In this document: piece after piece, positions 23,933-31,182 of the stretch
Layout: every line of letters begins with the position of its first letter
How positions within the stretch are numbered: the first letter of the stretch is position 1
DNA from: an uncultured Oscillospiraceae bacterium
GTDB lineage: Bacteria; Bacillota; Clostridia; Oscillospirales; Oscillospiraceae
Direction: 5' to 3'
Assembly: GCA_910587785.1 (NCBI GenBank)
Contig: CAJUOA010000027.1
Span: forward strand, 1-31,182
DNA length: 31,182 bases
The notes under the pieces: model-generated
What the model was told of the DNA's origin: nothing
The model's input: only the letters and a program-made list of their open reading frames with translations
Databases searched by the model: none
Program-made: the position numbers and the translations under genes

Positions 23933-24931
23933 TCAGTACGTCATCATACCATAGCTCTGATCGTTACTCAGTTTTTGACCCATCGCCAGCTTTTTCAGTG
24001 CCTCCCGACGGCGTAGTTTGCTGTCACTCCAGGCTGGTGGCGCGGGAAGCGGCGGTAGGTCCGCCCCTTGCTCCAGCTCCTTCCCCAGTTGGAGCAGACC
24101 ATAGGCCGCTTCGCCCAGCCAGCCCTCGTCCGGTTCGGCGGAGCCTGGATAGAAACCCACCGCCTGCCGGTATGCGAACAGGGCCTCCAGGTTTTCTTTG
24201 AGAAATGTCTCGTCGTGGAGACTGCTATCCCGGCAGTGCCGTCCGTCGGGACAGATGAAGGTGACGTGTTTTCTGGTGTTAGTCCAAATCACCTGGTACC
24301 CCTCCAGCTCCATGTTCGCGATGAAGCTCCCCCGGTCGATAGCGTACTCCAGCGCCTCGTTGATGGCTTGGATCAGGTCCAGCTTCCAACTGTCCCCACA
24401 GAGCCCAGCCTGATATTCACCGGGCTTCATCCGTTTCATTCTGGACTGCTTTTCCGGTCGTTCCAGAATTCTCAGGCCATGTGCCAGACAGATCTCATCG
24501 CTGGCCTGACGGTGGGCCAGGAGGTCATCGGCACTCTGATGGAGCTTCTTCCCATCCACACAACTGACGCTGTTGACCACCAGGTGATTGTGAATGTGAT
24601 TGGTATCCACATGGGTAGCGATCACCACCTCGAAGCCTAGGAACTCTCGCTGGGCCAGCTCCAGTCCGATGGCGTTGGCTTCCTGCGGTGTGATGGGGTC
24701 ATCCTCTGCAAAGGACTGGACGAAGTGGTAGAACTGCCGCCCGTCCGTTTTTCTGAAATGCTGTTTGGTGGTGAGCATCTCCGTGCAGGCAGATTGCGGA
24801 ATGCAGTTGTGACCGACTACCAGATGGGCGTCGCCCCAGCGCGTTTTCTTTTCCTGCGACACGTAGTCCAGCGTTCCCCGCATCGCTCCGGAACTCTGAT
24901 GCTTGCAGTTGATTGCTGTGAAGGTCGCCAT
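23933..24931 (-). CDS. MobA/VirD2-type relaxase
   Basis: The 332-residue protein is a mobilization relaxase. The three-histidine metal motif appears as HVDTNHIHNH (107-116), and Y23 in LDYVSQE is a candidate nucleophile. It would nick oriT and pilot the strand into a recipient. The C-terminal third has no helicase or primase domain, so it is a short relaxase needing accessory MobC. The ATG overlaps the mobC stop (TGATG) with GGGAGGTG upstream; a GTG one codon earlier is possible. Confidence 0.9.
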   Translation of the reverse strand: MATFTAINCKHQSSGAMRGTLDYVSQEKKTRWGDAHLVVGHNCIPQSACTEMLTTKQHFRKTDGRQFYHFVQSFAEDDPITPQEANAIGLELAQREFLGFEVVIATHVDTNHIHNHLVVNSVSCVDGKKLHQSADDLLAHRQASDEICLAHGLRILERPEKQSRMKRMKPGEYQAGLCGDSWKLDLIQAINEALEYAIDRGSFIANMELEGYQVIWTNTRKHVTFICPDGRHCRDSSLHDETFLKENLEALFAYRQAVGFYPGSAEPDEGWLGEAAYGLLQLGKELEQGADLPPLPAPPAWSDSKLRRREALKKLAMGQKLSNDQSYGMMTY

Positions 24932-25245
24932 CACCGCACCTCCCGCGTGAGGCAGTGGACCTGTTCGCAGAGGGCGGCGTAGCCGTCCGCCAGATCGTCT
25001 CCGCGCACGACTGTCAGCCGCCCCATGTTTGCCAGGACGGTCAGCTGGTTGAGGTTGCGCCCTTGGGCCTTCAGCTCTGCGAGTATTTTCTCCATGCCCT
25101 CTACCCGAACGATCTTCTTCTCGAGAGCGCAGGTAGTCAGGTAATCCGTGACTGTCATCCCTGCGTCAGCCGCTCGATTTTCAATTTTCTGTTTGTCATC
25201 CGGCGTCATCCTGGCTGTGATGATCGCCGTTTTCTTTCTCTGCAT
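24931..25245 (-). CDS. MobC-like relaxosome accessory protein
   Basis: The 104-residue basic protein starts with a ribbon-helix-helix-like segment (TAIITARMTPDDKQKIENRA) and has the MobC-type LNQLTVLANMG motif near 64-74. MobC binds near oriT and helps the relaxase open the strands. The start follows AGAAAGGAG by 4 bases. The stop overlaps the relaxase start, so the two are coupled. Confidence 0.88.
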   Translation of the reverse strand: MQRKKTAIITARMTPDDKQKIENRAADAGMTVTDYLTTCALEKKIVRVEGMEKILAELKAQGRNLNQLTVLANMGRLTVVRGDDLADGYAALCEQVHCLTREVR

Positions 25246-25259
25246 TTCGCTCCTTTCTC

Positions 25260-25420
25260 CCCTTCAGGGGCAGGGGGTGCCGGGGCTTCGCCCCGGCGAG
25301 TGCGGCACGGCGTATAGCCGGGCGCGATGCTTGCCCCACCATAGGTGGGCGTTTCCCCGTCCCGGCGGCACGGTGCGTTTTGTCCACCCCTGGTGCTCCC
25401 CGGCGGATTGGCCCACAAGC
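25260..25420. other. Candidate oriT region upstream of mobC
   Basis: The roughly 300-base gap between mobC and the RepA-like gene holds hairpins GCCGGGGC/GCCCCGGC (25279-25297) and CCCACC/GGTGGG (25335-25349). Its position directly before mobC and the relaxase is typical for oriT of mobilizable elements. I cannot place the nick site. A 177-codon leftward ORF across this gap and the neighbouring genes has no family features and is not called. Confidence 0.4.
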
Positions 25421-25517
25421 GCCCAACGTAGCCGATTTCTCCAGGTGCGGGTGTGTTTCCCCGGTCCAGCCGCCAAGAGCCGCACAAACGGCCTCACAGG
25501 GCTGGACAAGGGCCTCC

Positions 25518-25588
25518 GTGACGGCTGTGACGGACGTGACAGGAAATCTCTCACCCATTTTTCCCGTCACTCCTGCCACTGCTGTCAC
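25518..25588. repeat. Iteron-like GTGAC repeats
   Basis: Three direct GTGAC copies at 25518, 25527 and 25536 are spaced exactly 9 bases. Two inverted copies follow at 25566 and 25584, spaced 18 bases. They overlap and flank the 3' end of the RepA-like gene. The helical phasing is not exact (9 rather than 10-11), and part of the repeat is coding. Confidence 0.4.
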
Positions 25589-26561
25589 GCGAATCACAGG
25601 TGATATGCAGTTGTCTCGTATTCCTGGTTCGACTGGCGGAGACGTGGATGCCGGATTTATCCAGGCTGGAAGCGTGCTTTGCAAGTTTCTTTGATAGCAC
25701 ACTCGGCGAAATCGTTTCTCCGGTTTCATGCTCCAGTAATGTACTCAGCTCTGTGGCGGTTCCGGTGAAAGTGTGCAGTTGTTTCAGAAATTCAGAGAGA
25801 AAAAGAAGTTCTGGATTGGCAGCAGGCTTTTCACTTTCAATCGGTTTTGACAGCTCCCAAGTGTGCGTTTCTTTCTGGAAGCAAAGCTCCAGCACCCGCG
25901 ATTCAATATCCCTGCCTGTACAGTGAAGTTCCGCCTGGGGACTGTTCCGATCTTTCCGTTTCAGCACAAAGTTGGAGTCTGTTGCACCGCTGATGCCGGT
26001 GGTCCCGGAGATCATATTCATCGGATCCTCGTCTTTCATTTTGCGAAGATGGTGGATCAGTAAAATTGCAATATGGTGGTTTTCTGCTAAATTTTTCAGC
26101 GAAGAGAGGTCTCGGTAATCTCCGGCATAGGAATTTGTATCCGGGATACCATCCCGGATTTTTTGCAGAGTATCGATTACAATGAGGTTCGTGTCTGGAT
26201 GTTCAGAGAGAAAGGATGTGATCTGTCTCTCCAATCCGCCGCCAATTCTGCCAGAGAGATTTGCGAAATGTAAGGTGTTCGGCGCGTCCTCTGCAAGTTG
26301 GAACAGCCGGTTTTGAATACGGGCGTAGCTGTCCTCTAAACAGAGATAGAGGGCTGTTCCGTGTGCCGTTGGCAGTCCCCAAACGGGTTCCCCTTTGGAC
26401 ACTTGAAGACAGATCCAGAGTGCCAGCCAAGACTTGCCTACTTTGGGAGAGCCTGCGAGGATGTGCAGCCCCTCCGGCAACAACCCCTCCACAATAAATT
26501 TTGTTACGGGCAGTGGCGTGGACAGTAGAGTATCCGCGTCTATGGTTTTGAGTTCTAACAT
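25551..26561 (-). CDS. RepA-like AAA ATPase of the mobile element
   Basis: The 336-residue protein is a RecA/DnaB-fold ATPase of the plasmid RepA type (AAA_25). The Walker A motif is GSPKVGKS (37-44), the Walker B strand is TNLIVIDTLQ, and a sensor-like ILLIHHLRK follows. The C-terminal part (about 240-336) looks like a small helical DNA-binding domain. Such proteins are hexameric helicases or helicase loaders for replication of plasmids and circularised elements. The ATG at 26561 follows GGAGGT by 6 bases; an ATG eight codons earlier lies before the site. It points away from the DUF6076 gene, with a shared regulatory gap. Confidence 0.85.
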   Translation of the reverse strand: MLELKTIDADTLLSTPLPVTKFIVEGLLPEGLHILAGSPKVGKSWLALWICLQVSKGEPVWGLPTAHGTALYLCLEDSYARIQNRLFQLAEDAPNTLHFANLSGRIGGGLERQITSFLSEHPDTNLIVIDTLQKIRDGIPDTNSYAGDYRDLSSLKNLAENHHIAILLIHHLRKMKDEDPMNMISGTTGISGATDSNFVLKRKDRNSPQAELHCTGRDIESRVLELCFQKETHTWELSKPIESEKPAANPELLFLSEFLKQLHTFTGTATELSTLLEHETGETISPSVLSKKLAKHASSLDKSGIHVSASRTRNTRQLHITCDSRDSSGRSDGKNG

Positions 26562-26606
26562 TTTGTCACCTCCGAGAAAATCCATGATTGACTTTGCCGC
26601 TCACCT

Positions 26607-26634
26607 CTGATAGACTAGTACCAAGAGAGTTCAA
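26607..26634 (-). promoter_or_regulatory. Possible promoter of the RepA-like gene
   Basis: On the minus strand TTGAAC (26629-26634) and TATCAG (26607-26612) are spaced 16 bases, about 45 bases before the start codon. It is weaker than the divergent promoter. Confidence 0.35.
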
Positions 26635-26678
26635 TATTTAATCGAATCATGGGTAGAGTGTAACAGATTTCCAGTCTA

Positions 26679-26707
26679 TTGTCAAGTCCAAAAATATTAA
26701 ATAAATT
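26679..26707 (+). promoter_or_regulatory. SigmaA promoter of the DUF6076 gene
   Basis: TTGTCA (26679-26684) and TAAATT (26702-26707) are spaced 17 bases, 30 bases before the start codon. TAATCGAATC near 26639 and AAATTCGATT near 26703 form an inverted pair around it and could be an operator; that is inference. Confidence 0.65.
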
Positions 26708-26737
26708 CGATTGGTCTAATTCGAGGAGGAGACATCT

Positions 26738-27721
26738 ATGCCTGACTACATTTTCAAGACCTATATCACTGCCGGAAGAGAATATTTTGTCTATGGCGAA
26801 CAATACGATACCTGGGAGCATACAAATGCGATCATTGAAAAAGACTTCCCATTTCTGGAAAGTCTTTTGGACCTACTGTATCTGGATATTTGGAAATATG
26901 AGCCGCTTTTCAAAAATATGGAGCGAACGATTCGGAGAATATATCAGGACAACGATTACACCTATCAGTCTCAATTAAGCGGTATGCTGGATGAGCTGGC
27001 GCAGGCACACATTTTCTTCCAGCAGACGCGGCTGGATTGGCAGCATCGTCTGGCCTTGATCGGTACGCCTGAAGCTGGTGCGCTGTATGACTTGCTGCCT
27101 ATCAAAATACTGACGCACATTCCTTCGACAATAGACGAAATGCAGCGGCAGATCAAGGGCATTTTTGAACAAGTCCTGGACATTGATAAGAAAGGCAATA
27201 CCCCTGTTCAACAGCGGATGACCCGCTTCATACGCAGGGAACATGATGCTTCCAGGCGTACCTTCGAGTTCGCAGCGTCTCTTCCGCTGCATTTTGAGGC
27301 AACAGGGCCTGACACTTTTGGCGAGGTGCTGTATCCCAGAGATGTGTATGATCTAATCGAGTTCTTCCTGCGGGAAGCGATCAAACGGGAGCAGCGGATA
27401 CGGGTTTGCAAGAACTGCGGCCGCTACTTCGCCATTGCGAGACGCAGTACGGCAGAATACTGTGAGCGGCCAATCGATGCGAAAGGTCGGACTTGCAAGG
27501 ACATGGGCTCCATCATCCAATGGACGAAAGAACGGGCGGACGATGAGGTGTTCAAGATCTATCGCAGAGAGTACAAGCGGCGTTTCGCCTGGATCAAGGC
27601 CAGGCGGGTCACGGCAGAAGAATTTTACGCCTGGAGCGAAAAGGCCAGAGAGAAGAAAGCAGAGTGTGACAGCGGCATGATCACGCTGGAGGAGTACCAG
27701 CAGTGGCTGAAGGATTCCTGA
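26738..27721 (+). CDS. DUF6076-like protein with four-Cys zinc ribbon
   Basis: The 327-residue soluble protein has a long helical N-terminal region (1-210), then a Cys cluster CKNCGRYF (224-231) with C242 and C253, which should bind zinc. A charged helical tail (260-327) follows. This architecture matches the DUF6076 family seen in clostridial mobile elements, with a C-terminal ribbon resembling CGNR-type zinc fingers. It may bind nucleic acid; no catalytic motif is visible. It has its own promoter, an AGGAGG site 8 bases from the ATG, and its own terminator, so it is expressed apart from the transfer genes. Its lower GC content than the left half of the window agrees with acquisition. Confidence 0.7.
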   Translation: MPDYIFKTYITAGREYFVYGEQYDTWEHTNAIIEKDFPFLESLLDLLYLDIWKYEPLFKNMERTIRRIYQDNDYTYQSQLSGMLDELAQAHIFFQQTRLDWQHRLALIGTPEAGALYDLLPIKILTHIPSTIDEMQRQIKGIFEQVLDIDKKGNTPVQQRMTRFIRREHDASRRTFEFAASLPLHFEATGPDTFGEVLYPRDVYDLIEFFLREAIKREQRIRVCKNCGRYFAIARRSTAEYCERPIDAKGRTCKDMGSIIQWTKERADDEVFKIYRREYKRRFAWIKARRVTAEEFYAWSEKAREKKAECDSGMITLEEYQQWLKDS

Positions 27722-27734
27722 CGTTTGATAAAAT

Positions 27735-27851
27735 GTTGTCGTAGCAGTTGTCCGGCACATCCTTTACCACCTCAACTGCAACGGAAATCACAGCTTTGTT
27801 ACCGATGGTCACGCCGGTTGCCTTTAAAAATTTCAGCTTTCCAAGCTCTCA
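27735..27851 (-). pseudogene. Remnant of a hexapeptide-repeat acetyltransferase
   Basis: The minus-strand frame from 27848 downward, after an in-frame stop at 27849-27851, reads through ATGVTIGNKAVIS and VKDVPDNC. These match the end of left-handed beta-helix acetyltransferases such as maltose O-acetyltransferase. The usual closing AGNPAKVI is missing and there is no start codon or ribosome site. About 35 codons remain. It shares bases with the terminator of the DUF6076 gene. Confidence 0.5.
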
Positions 27852-27866
27852 GGAAAGAGCTTTTTT
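27843..27866 (+). terminator. Rho-independent terminator of the DUF6076 gene
   Basis: AAGCTCT (27843-27849) pairs with AGAGCTT (27856-27862), and the T run extends to 27866. There is no T tract on the other strand, so hsdR is not obviously terminated here. Confidence 0.75.
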
Positions 27867-27882
27867 CGCTGAGTTAAATATG

Positions 27883-30800
27883 TTATTGTTTTCGGATTTC
27901 CCGATAGATTACTTCCGCCAGGGCGCTCATTATAGCATTATATTTGGCCTGATCCTCAAAAAGTGCCGTATAGGTATCCTGGGCTTCCATATAGCTGTCC
28001 TGAGCGGCATCGCCAAACGCCTTGGGGAAAATGCTCTCTGTGAAAATCTGCGGGTCGGAGGTCTTTGCCATACTGGCCAGCTTCTTGTTGGTCATCAGCC
28101 GGGCATGGAGCGCATTCAGCAGCACCCGGTCACTCTCGGTAAAGGCGCCCTTGTACTTCTCATTGATTTTCTCAATAATCTCGTCCAGCGGCTCCTTGGG
28201 GTCATGCCCCGCCGCACCCTTCTGCTTGGCTGCCTCGTAGACGCCTTTTTCTTCCTGGAGCGTGATCGTCCCCTCAAAGGACTTTTGCAGCTTATAATAC
28301 TCCAGCTTCAGCTTGCCCTCCAGATCAACCATATCCGCCGCTTCCGCCGGAAGTAGGTTCAGCAGGTAGGAGCAGAACACGAATTCTTTGTGAAGATCCT
28401 TATCAAACATTCTGACAATCTGGGAGATATAACTGTACCACTTGACCAGGCTGCGGGCCTGCCGCCGGAACTGGTAGCGCTCGTCTGCTGTTTTCTGATT
28501 GTACCGATCCGCTACAGGCTTCAAAACGCTGGTCATCCGGCCCACGGCTTTGGAATCCTGCTTGCCCGATTTGAAGTACTCCTTGGCAAACGCCTCAATA
28601 TCCACATCGGAGTAAATGCCAAAGCCCCGCAGTTCCTTTTGTGTCTGATAGATCAGATCCACATTCACTTCCTGCTGTAGCGTGGTCTCCTGGTAGAAGG
28701 GCTGGAACGCCGCCAGAATGTCCTCCTGAGAATTCACGAAGTCCAGCACAAAAGTATCTTCCTTGCCGGGACAGGTGCGGTTCAGCCGGGAGAGGGTCTG
28801 CACCGCCTTCACGCTTTTCAACTTTTTATCCACGACCATGGTTTGCAGCAGCGGTTCGTCAAAGCCGGTCTGGTACTTCTCCGCCACAATCAGGACGTTG
28901 AAATTCTCGTGAAATTCGGCCTTGGTTTGAGCCTCAGCGATGTGGCTGCCGTCCCGGCGCACGTTCAGCTTGGGCTCGGTGTACTCCTCGTCCCCATCTG
29001 GAACAGCTCCAGAAAACGCAACGAGGATGTCCACATCGTCATATTTCTGGCTTTCGATATACCGCTTGACCTCGTGGAAGTAGCGGACTGCCGCCAGCCG
29101 GGAGGAAGTGACCACCATCATCTTGCCTCGTCCGCCAATTTTGTGCCGGGTGGTCTCCCGGAATGTTTCTACGATGATCTGCGACTTTTGACTGATATTG
29201 TAGGGGTGTAGCTCCTGATACCTGCGAATCACCTTCGCCGCACGGCTGGCGGGGAGATCAGGATTGTCGTCCATAGTTTTTGCAATCTTGAAGCAGGTCT
29301 CATAGGTCATGTAGTTCTGGAGCACATCCAGGATGAACTTCTCCTCAATGGCCTGCCGCATACTGTAGATGTGGAACGGGTGAAAGCTGCCGTCCTCGTA
29401 TTCCGTTCCGAACAACTCCAGCGTTTTATCCTTTGGTGTGGCGGTGAAAGCGAAGAACGACAGGTTTTTGTGGCGGCCTTGGGAAATGATCTCGTTCATC
29501 AGCTTGTCGTCCGGGTCGAGCTCCTCCTCAGCCTTGCCCTCCAGCTCGGCGTACTCCCGCAGGGCCTCCTCGGTGTCCGCCAGCGCCGTTTTCAGCTTGA
29601 GGGCGGCGCTGCCCGTCTGAGAGGAGTGGGCCTCGTCCACGATGATGGCGAAGCAGCGTCCGTCGGCCTTGTCTACCTCCTGGAAGATCACCGGGAACTT
29701 TTGCAGGGTAGTAACGATGATCCGCACCCCTGCGTTCAGAGCGTCCCGCAGATCCCTGGAGGTCTTGTTCTTGCCGATGGTCTCCACCGCCCCCAACGTG
29801 TGGTCAAAGCCAGAAATCGTTTCCTGAAGCTGGGCGTCCAGGACAGTCCGATCCGTGACCACCACCACACTGCTGAACACGGGCCTGTTCTCCTGACTGT
29901 GCAGCGACGCCAGCCGGTAGGCTGTCCAGGCGATGGAGTTGGACTTACCCGAGCCTGCGCTGTGCTGGATCAGATAGTTGTGCCCGACACCGTGCGCCGA
30001 CACATCGGCCAGCAGCTTCCTCACCACGTCCAGTTGATGGTAGCGGGGAAAAATCAGCGCCTGCTTTCGGACAGTCTTCACGGTGCCATCTGGGAGCCGC
30101 TTTTTCTCCTCCTTCACCTGCAAATGGATGAACTTTTGCAGGATATCCATCATGCTGTCTCTCTGAAAGACCTGCTCCCAGAGGTAGGCCGTGGGGTAGC
30201 CGTCCGGATTTGGAGGATTGCCCTTGCCGCCGTCCTGTCCGGCCCCATTGGAGCCCTGGTTGAAGGGCAGGAAGTATGTATCCTTCCCGGCCAGCTTGGT
30301 GGTCATCCAGACCTCGGTGTGATCCACGCAGAAATAGCCCAGAATGCGCTTGTTGAATTGGAAACAGAGCTCCCGTGGGTCACGGTCATACATCCACTGC
30401 CGCTTGGCGTTCTCCACGGTCTGCCCCGTGTGCTGGTTTTTCAGCTCAAAGGCGAAAACCGGGATGCCGTTGACGGTCAGCACCATGTCCACAGATTTCT
30501 TCGTGTCGGCGGAGTAGTACCACTGACGGTAGCTCTCGATCTTGTTACAGGCATACCGCCGGGCGGCGGTCTCGTTGAGACCGGATTCCGGCATGAAGTA
30601 GCAAACGTGGAAGGTAATGCCCCGGTGCTTGAACCCGTGGCGGAGGACGGAGAGGAGCCCGTCCGCATCGCAGGCGGCGTTGAAGGCCAGGCAGAACTTC
30701 CGCACGGGATCGACCTGGTTCTGCTTCTCGAATCTGGCCCACTCCTTGGGCTGGGTGGCCTGGATGAAGCCAATCAGGGTGTTGACATATAGGCCCAGGT

Positions 30801-30897
30801 TGGGATCGTATGTATCCGTGCCCTTGGTGTAGCCGCCAGCGGGAGAGAGAAGGGTAGCTTCGATGTCGGATTCAAAGCGTTTTTCAGTCGTTTCCAT
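27883..30897 (-). CDS. hsdR: Type I restriction enzyme, HsdR subunit
   Basis: The 1004-residue protein is a full-length HsdR. The N-terminal PD-(D/E)xK nuclease shows D137 and the ELK motif (151-153). The translocase has Walker A SAGSGKS (313-319), VVTDRTVLD (346-354), DEAH (421-424), FTATP near 475 and a C-terminal RecA half with the LSRLNRTCPGK region. A helical C-terminal domain would dock to the methylase. HsdR pulls DNA past the HsdM/HsdS complex and cleaves far from the site. HsdM and HsdS must lie upstream beyond 31182, or the gene is an orphan. AGGAG lies about 9 bases before the ATG. No frameshift is seen. Confidence 0.94.
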   Translation of the reverse strand: METTEKRFESDIEATLLSPAGGYTKGTDTYDPNLGLYVNTLIGFIQATQPKEWARFEKQNQVDPVRKFCLAFNAACDADGLLSVLRHGFKHRGITFHVCYFMPESGLNETAARRYACNKIESYRQWYYSADTKKSVDMVLTVNGIPVFAFELKNQHTGQTVENAKRQWMYDRDPRELCFQFNKRILGYFCVDHTEVWMTTKLAGKDTYFLPFNQGSNGAGQDGGKGNPPNPDGYPTAYLWEQVFQRDSMMDILQKFIHLQVKEEKKRLPDGTVKTVRKQALIFPRYHQLDVVRKLLADVSAHGVGHNYLIQHSAGSGKSNSIAWTAYRLASLHSQENRPVFSSVVVVTDRTVLDAQLQETISGFDHTLGAVETIGKNKTSRDLRDALNAGVRIIVTTLQKFPVIFQEVDKADGRCFAIIVDEAHSSQTGSAALKLKTALADTEEALREYAELEGKAEEELDPDDKLMNEIISQGRHKNLSFFAFTATPKDKTLELFGTEYEDGSFHPFHIYSMRQAIEEKFILDVLQNYMTYETCFKIAKTMDDNPDLPASRAAKVIRRYQELHPYNISQKSQIIVETFRETTRHKIGGRGKMMVVTSSRLAAVRYFHEVKRYIESQKYDDVDILVAFSGAVPDGDEEYTEPKLNVRRDGSHIAEAQTKAEFHENFNVLIVAEKYQTGFDEPLLQTMVVDKKLKSVKAVQTLSRLNRTCPGKEDTFVLDFVNSQEDILAAFQPFYQETTLQQEVNVDLIYQTQKELRGFGIYSDVDIEAFAKEYFKSGKQDSKAVGRMTSVLKPVADRYNQKTADERYQFRRQARSLVKWYSYISQIVRMFDKDLHKEFVFCSYLLNLLPAEAADMVDLEGKLKLEYYKLQKSFEGTITLQEEKGVYEAAKQKGAAGHDPKEPLDEIIEKINEKYKGAFTESDRVLLNALHARLMTNKKLASMAKTSDPQIFTESIFPKAFGDAAQDSYMEAQDTYTALFEDQAKYNAIMSALAEVIYREIRKQ

Positions 30898-31177
30898 TCA
30901 AATCTTCTCCTGCTTTCTTTTCCTTTCGTGGTAAAGCAAAAATTTTTGAGGGTGCTGTACTAATCGGCTGAATTGACTTTGAAATATATGTTTTCACAAG
31001 TTGAAGAGTTAGTGTGTGTTCCTCTTTCGCGCTTTTAGTAGCTTTTCCAATTTGGGTGGTAATTTCTGAATGATTATACGGAACAGACGCCCCAGTCTCC
31101 CCGTCAGGGAGATAAGCTATGTGCTTTTTACAATAGACATCTTGCGAAAATAAGGTGCAGTGGTAAAATAGGGGCAT
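30884..31177 (-). CDS. Small hypothetical protein overlapping the hsdR start (possibly partial)
   Basis: This 97-codon frame starts at an ATG 5 bases from the window edge and may continue upstream, so its true start is unknown. Its stop lies 14 bases inside hsdR, which suggests an operon with translational coupling. The C-terminal half is basic (PRKEKKAGEDLNGND). I do not recognise a family. It could be the end of another restriction-island gene such as an HsdS or accessory protein, or a small independent gene. Confidence 0.45.
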   Translation of the reverse strand: MPLFYHCTLFSQDVYCKKHIAYLPDGETGASVPYNHSEITTQIGKATKSAKEEHTLTLQLVKTYISKSIQPISTAPSKIFALPRKEKKAGEDLNGND

Positions 31178-31182
31178 GAAAT

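Larger units (their letters stand above)
21429..27721. mobile_element. Integrative and mobilizable element (boundaries not located)
   Basis: The block carries two tyrosine recombinases, a relaxase, MobC, a RepA-like ATPase and a DUF6076 protein, and is visibly less GC-rich than the DNA to its left. There are no type IV secretion genes, so transfer would depend on a helper. The left end should lie just after the rubrerythrin terminator. The right end may be near 27721 or beyond the window, and no direct repeat marking att sites could be identified by eye. Confidence 0.65.

Noticed and set aside
25196..25729. Leftward 177-codon ORF between the RepA-like gene and mobC
   Set aside because: It overlaps both neighbours in other frames and crosses the hairpin-rich candidate oriT without a recognisable domain.
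26615..26821. Leftward 68-codon ORF over the DUF6076 promoter
   Set aside because: It overlaps a good promoter and the start of DUF6076 and has no ribosome site.
29371..30792. Rightward 473-codon ORF opposite hsdR
   Set aside because: Antisense shadow; no recognisable domain or start signal.

Overview
The window looks like a chromosomal segment of a GC-rich, spore-forming, anaerobic gut Firmicute, most plausibly in the Oscillospiraceae (Flavonifractor/Oscillibacter-like). The reasons are a SpoIVFA/SpoIVFB sporulation pair, AGGAGG-type ribosome binding sites, sigmaA promoters, rubrerythrin, a Gram-positive surface adhesin with a sortase-like tail, and a clostridial-type mobilizable element. 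The lineage is an inference from style and gene content; no marker gene here fixes it.

Positions 1-5021 hold a leftward operon: a LytM-domain SpoIVFA-like protein, the SpoIVFB-like site-2 protease, then a large fusion of an endonuclease Q-like PHP nuclease with a UvrD/PcrA helicase. The operon ends at a terminator near 345-385. The fusion carries the same putative sliding-clamp motif (QLSLF) at the domain junction and at its extreme C-terminus. From 5245 a rightward lipoprotein (DUF4358 plus transglutaminase-like domain) has its own strong promoter. It runs into an intergenic block (6610-6812) of consecutive hairpins that includes a bidirectional terminator.

Positions 6814-11863 are a tightly packed leftward operon: ABC exporter, YlmH (S4 RNA-binding), P-loop kinase, DUF4177, DUF896 and XpaC-like membrane protein. 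Start and stop codons overlap at several junctions and there is one good promoter at the front. Positions 12046-18546 encode one giant cell-surface protein (about 2166 aa, GTG start) with Cys/His-rich motifs, a tandem repeat, a fibro-slime domain, two SpaA/Cna_B-like domains, four C-terminal repeats and a PPTGD-membrane-RRKKK anchor. A consensus promoter and a leader containing what looks like an intrinsic terminator precede it, suggesting attenuation. Next come an HtrA protease, tRNA-Arg(CCG) and rubrerythrin.

From about 21429 the character changes to mobile DNA: two unrelated-looking tandem tyrosine recombinases, a relaxase, MobC, a hairpin-rich candidate oriT, a RepA-like AAA ATPase with iteron-like GTGAC repeats at its 3' end, and a divergent DUF6076 gene with its own promoter and terminator. 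This is an integrative and mobilizable element or a piece of one. Beyond it lie a remnant of a hexapeptide acetyltransferase, a complete type I restriction HsdR gene, and a small ORF overlapping the HsdR start and possibly running off the window edge. HsdM and HsdS are not in the window.

Most long ORFs on the strand opposite real genes here are products of GC-rich third codon positions and were left out.
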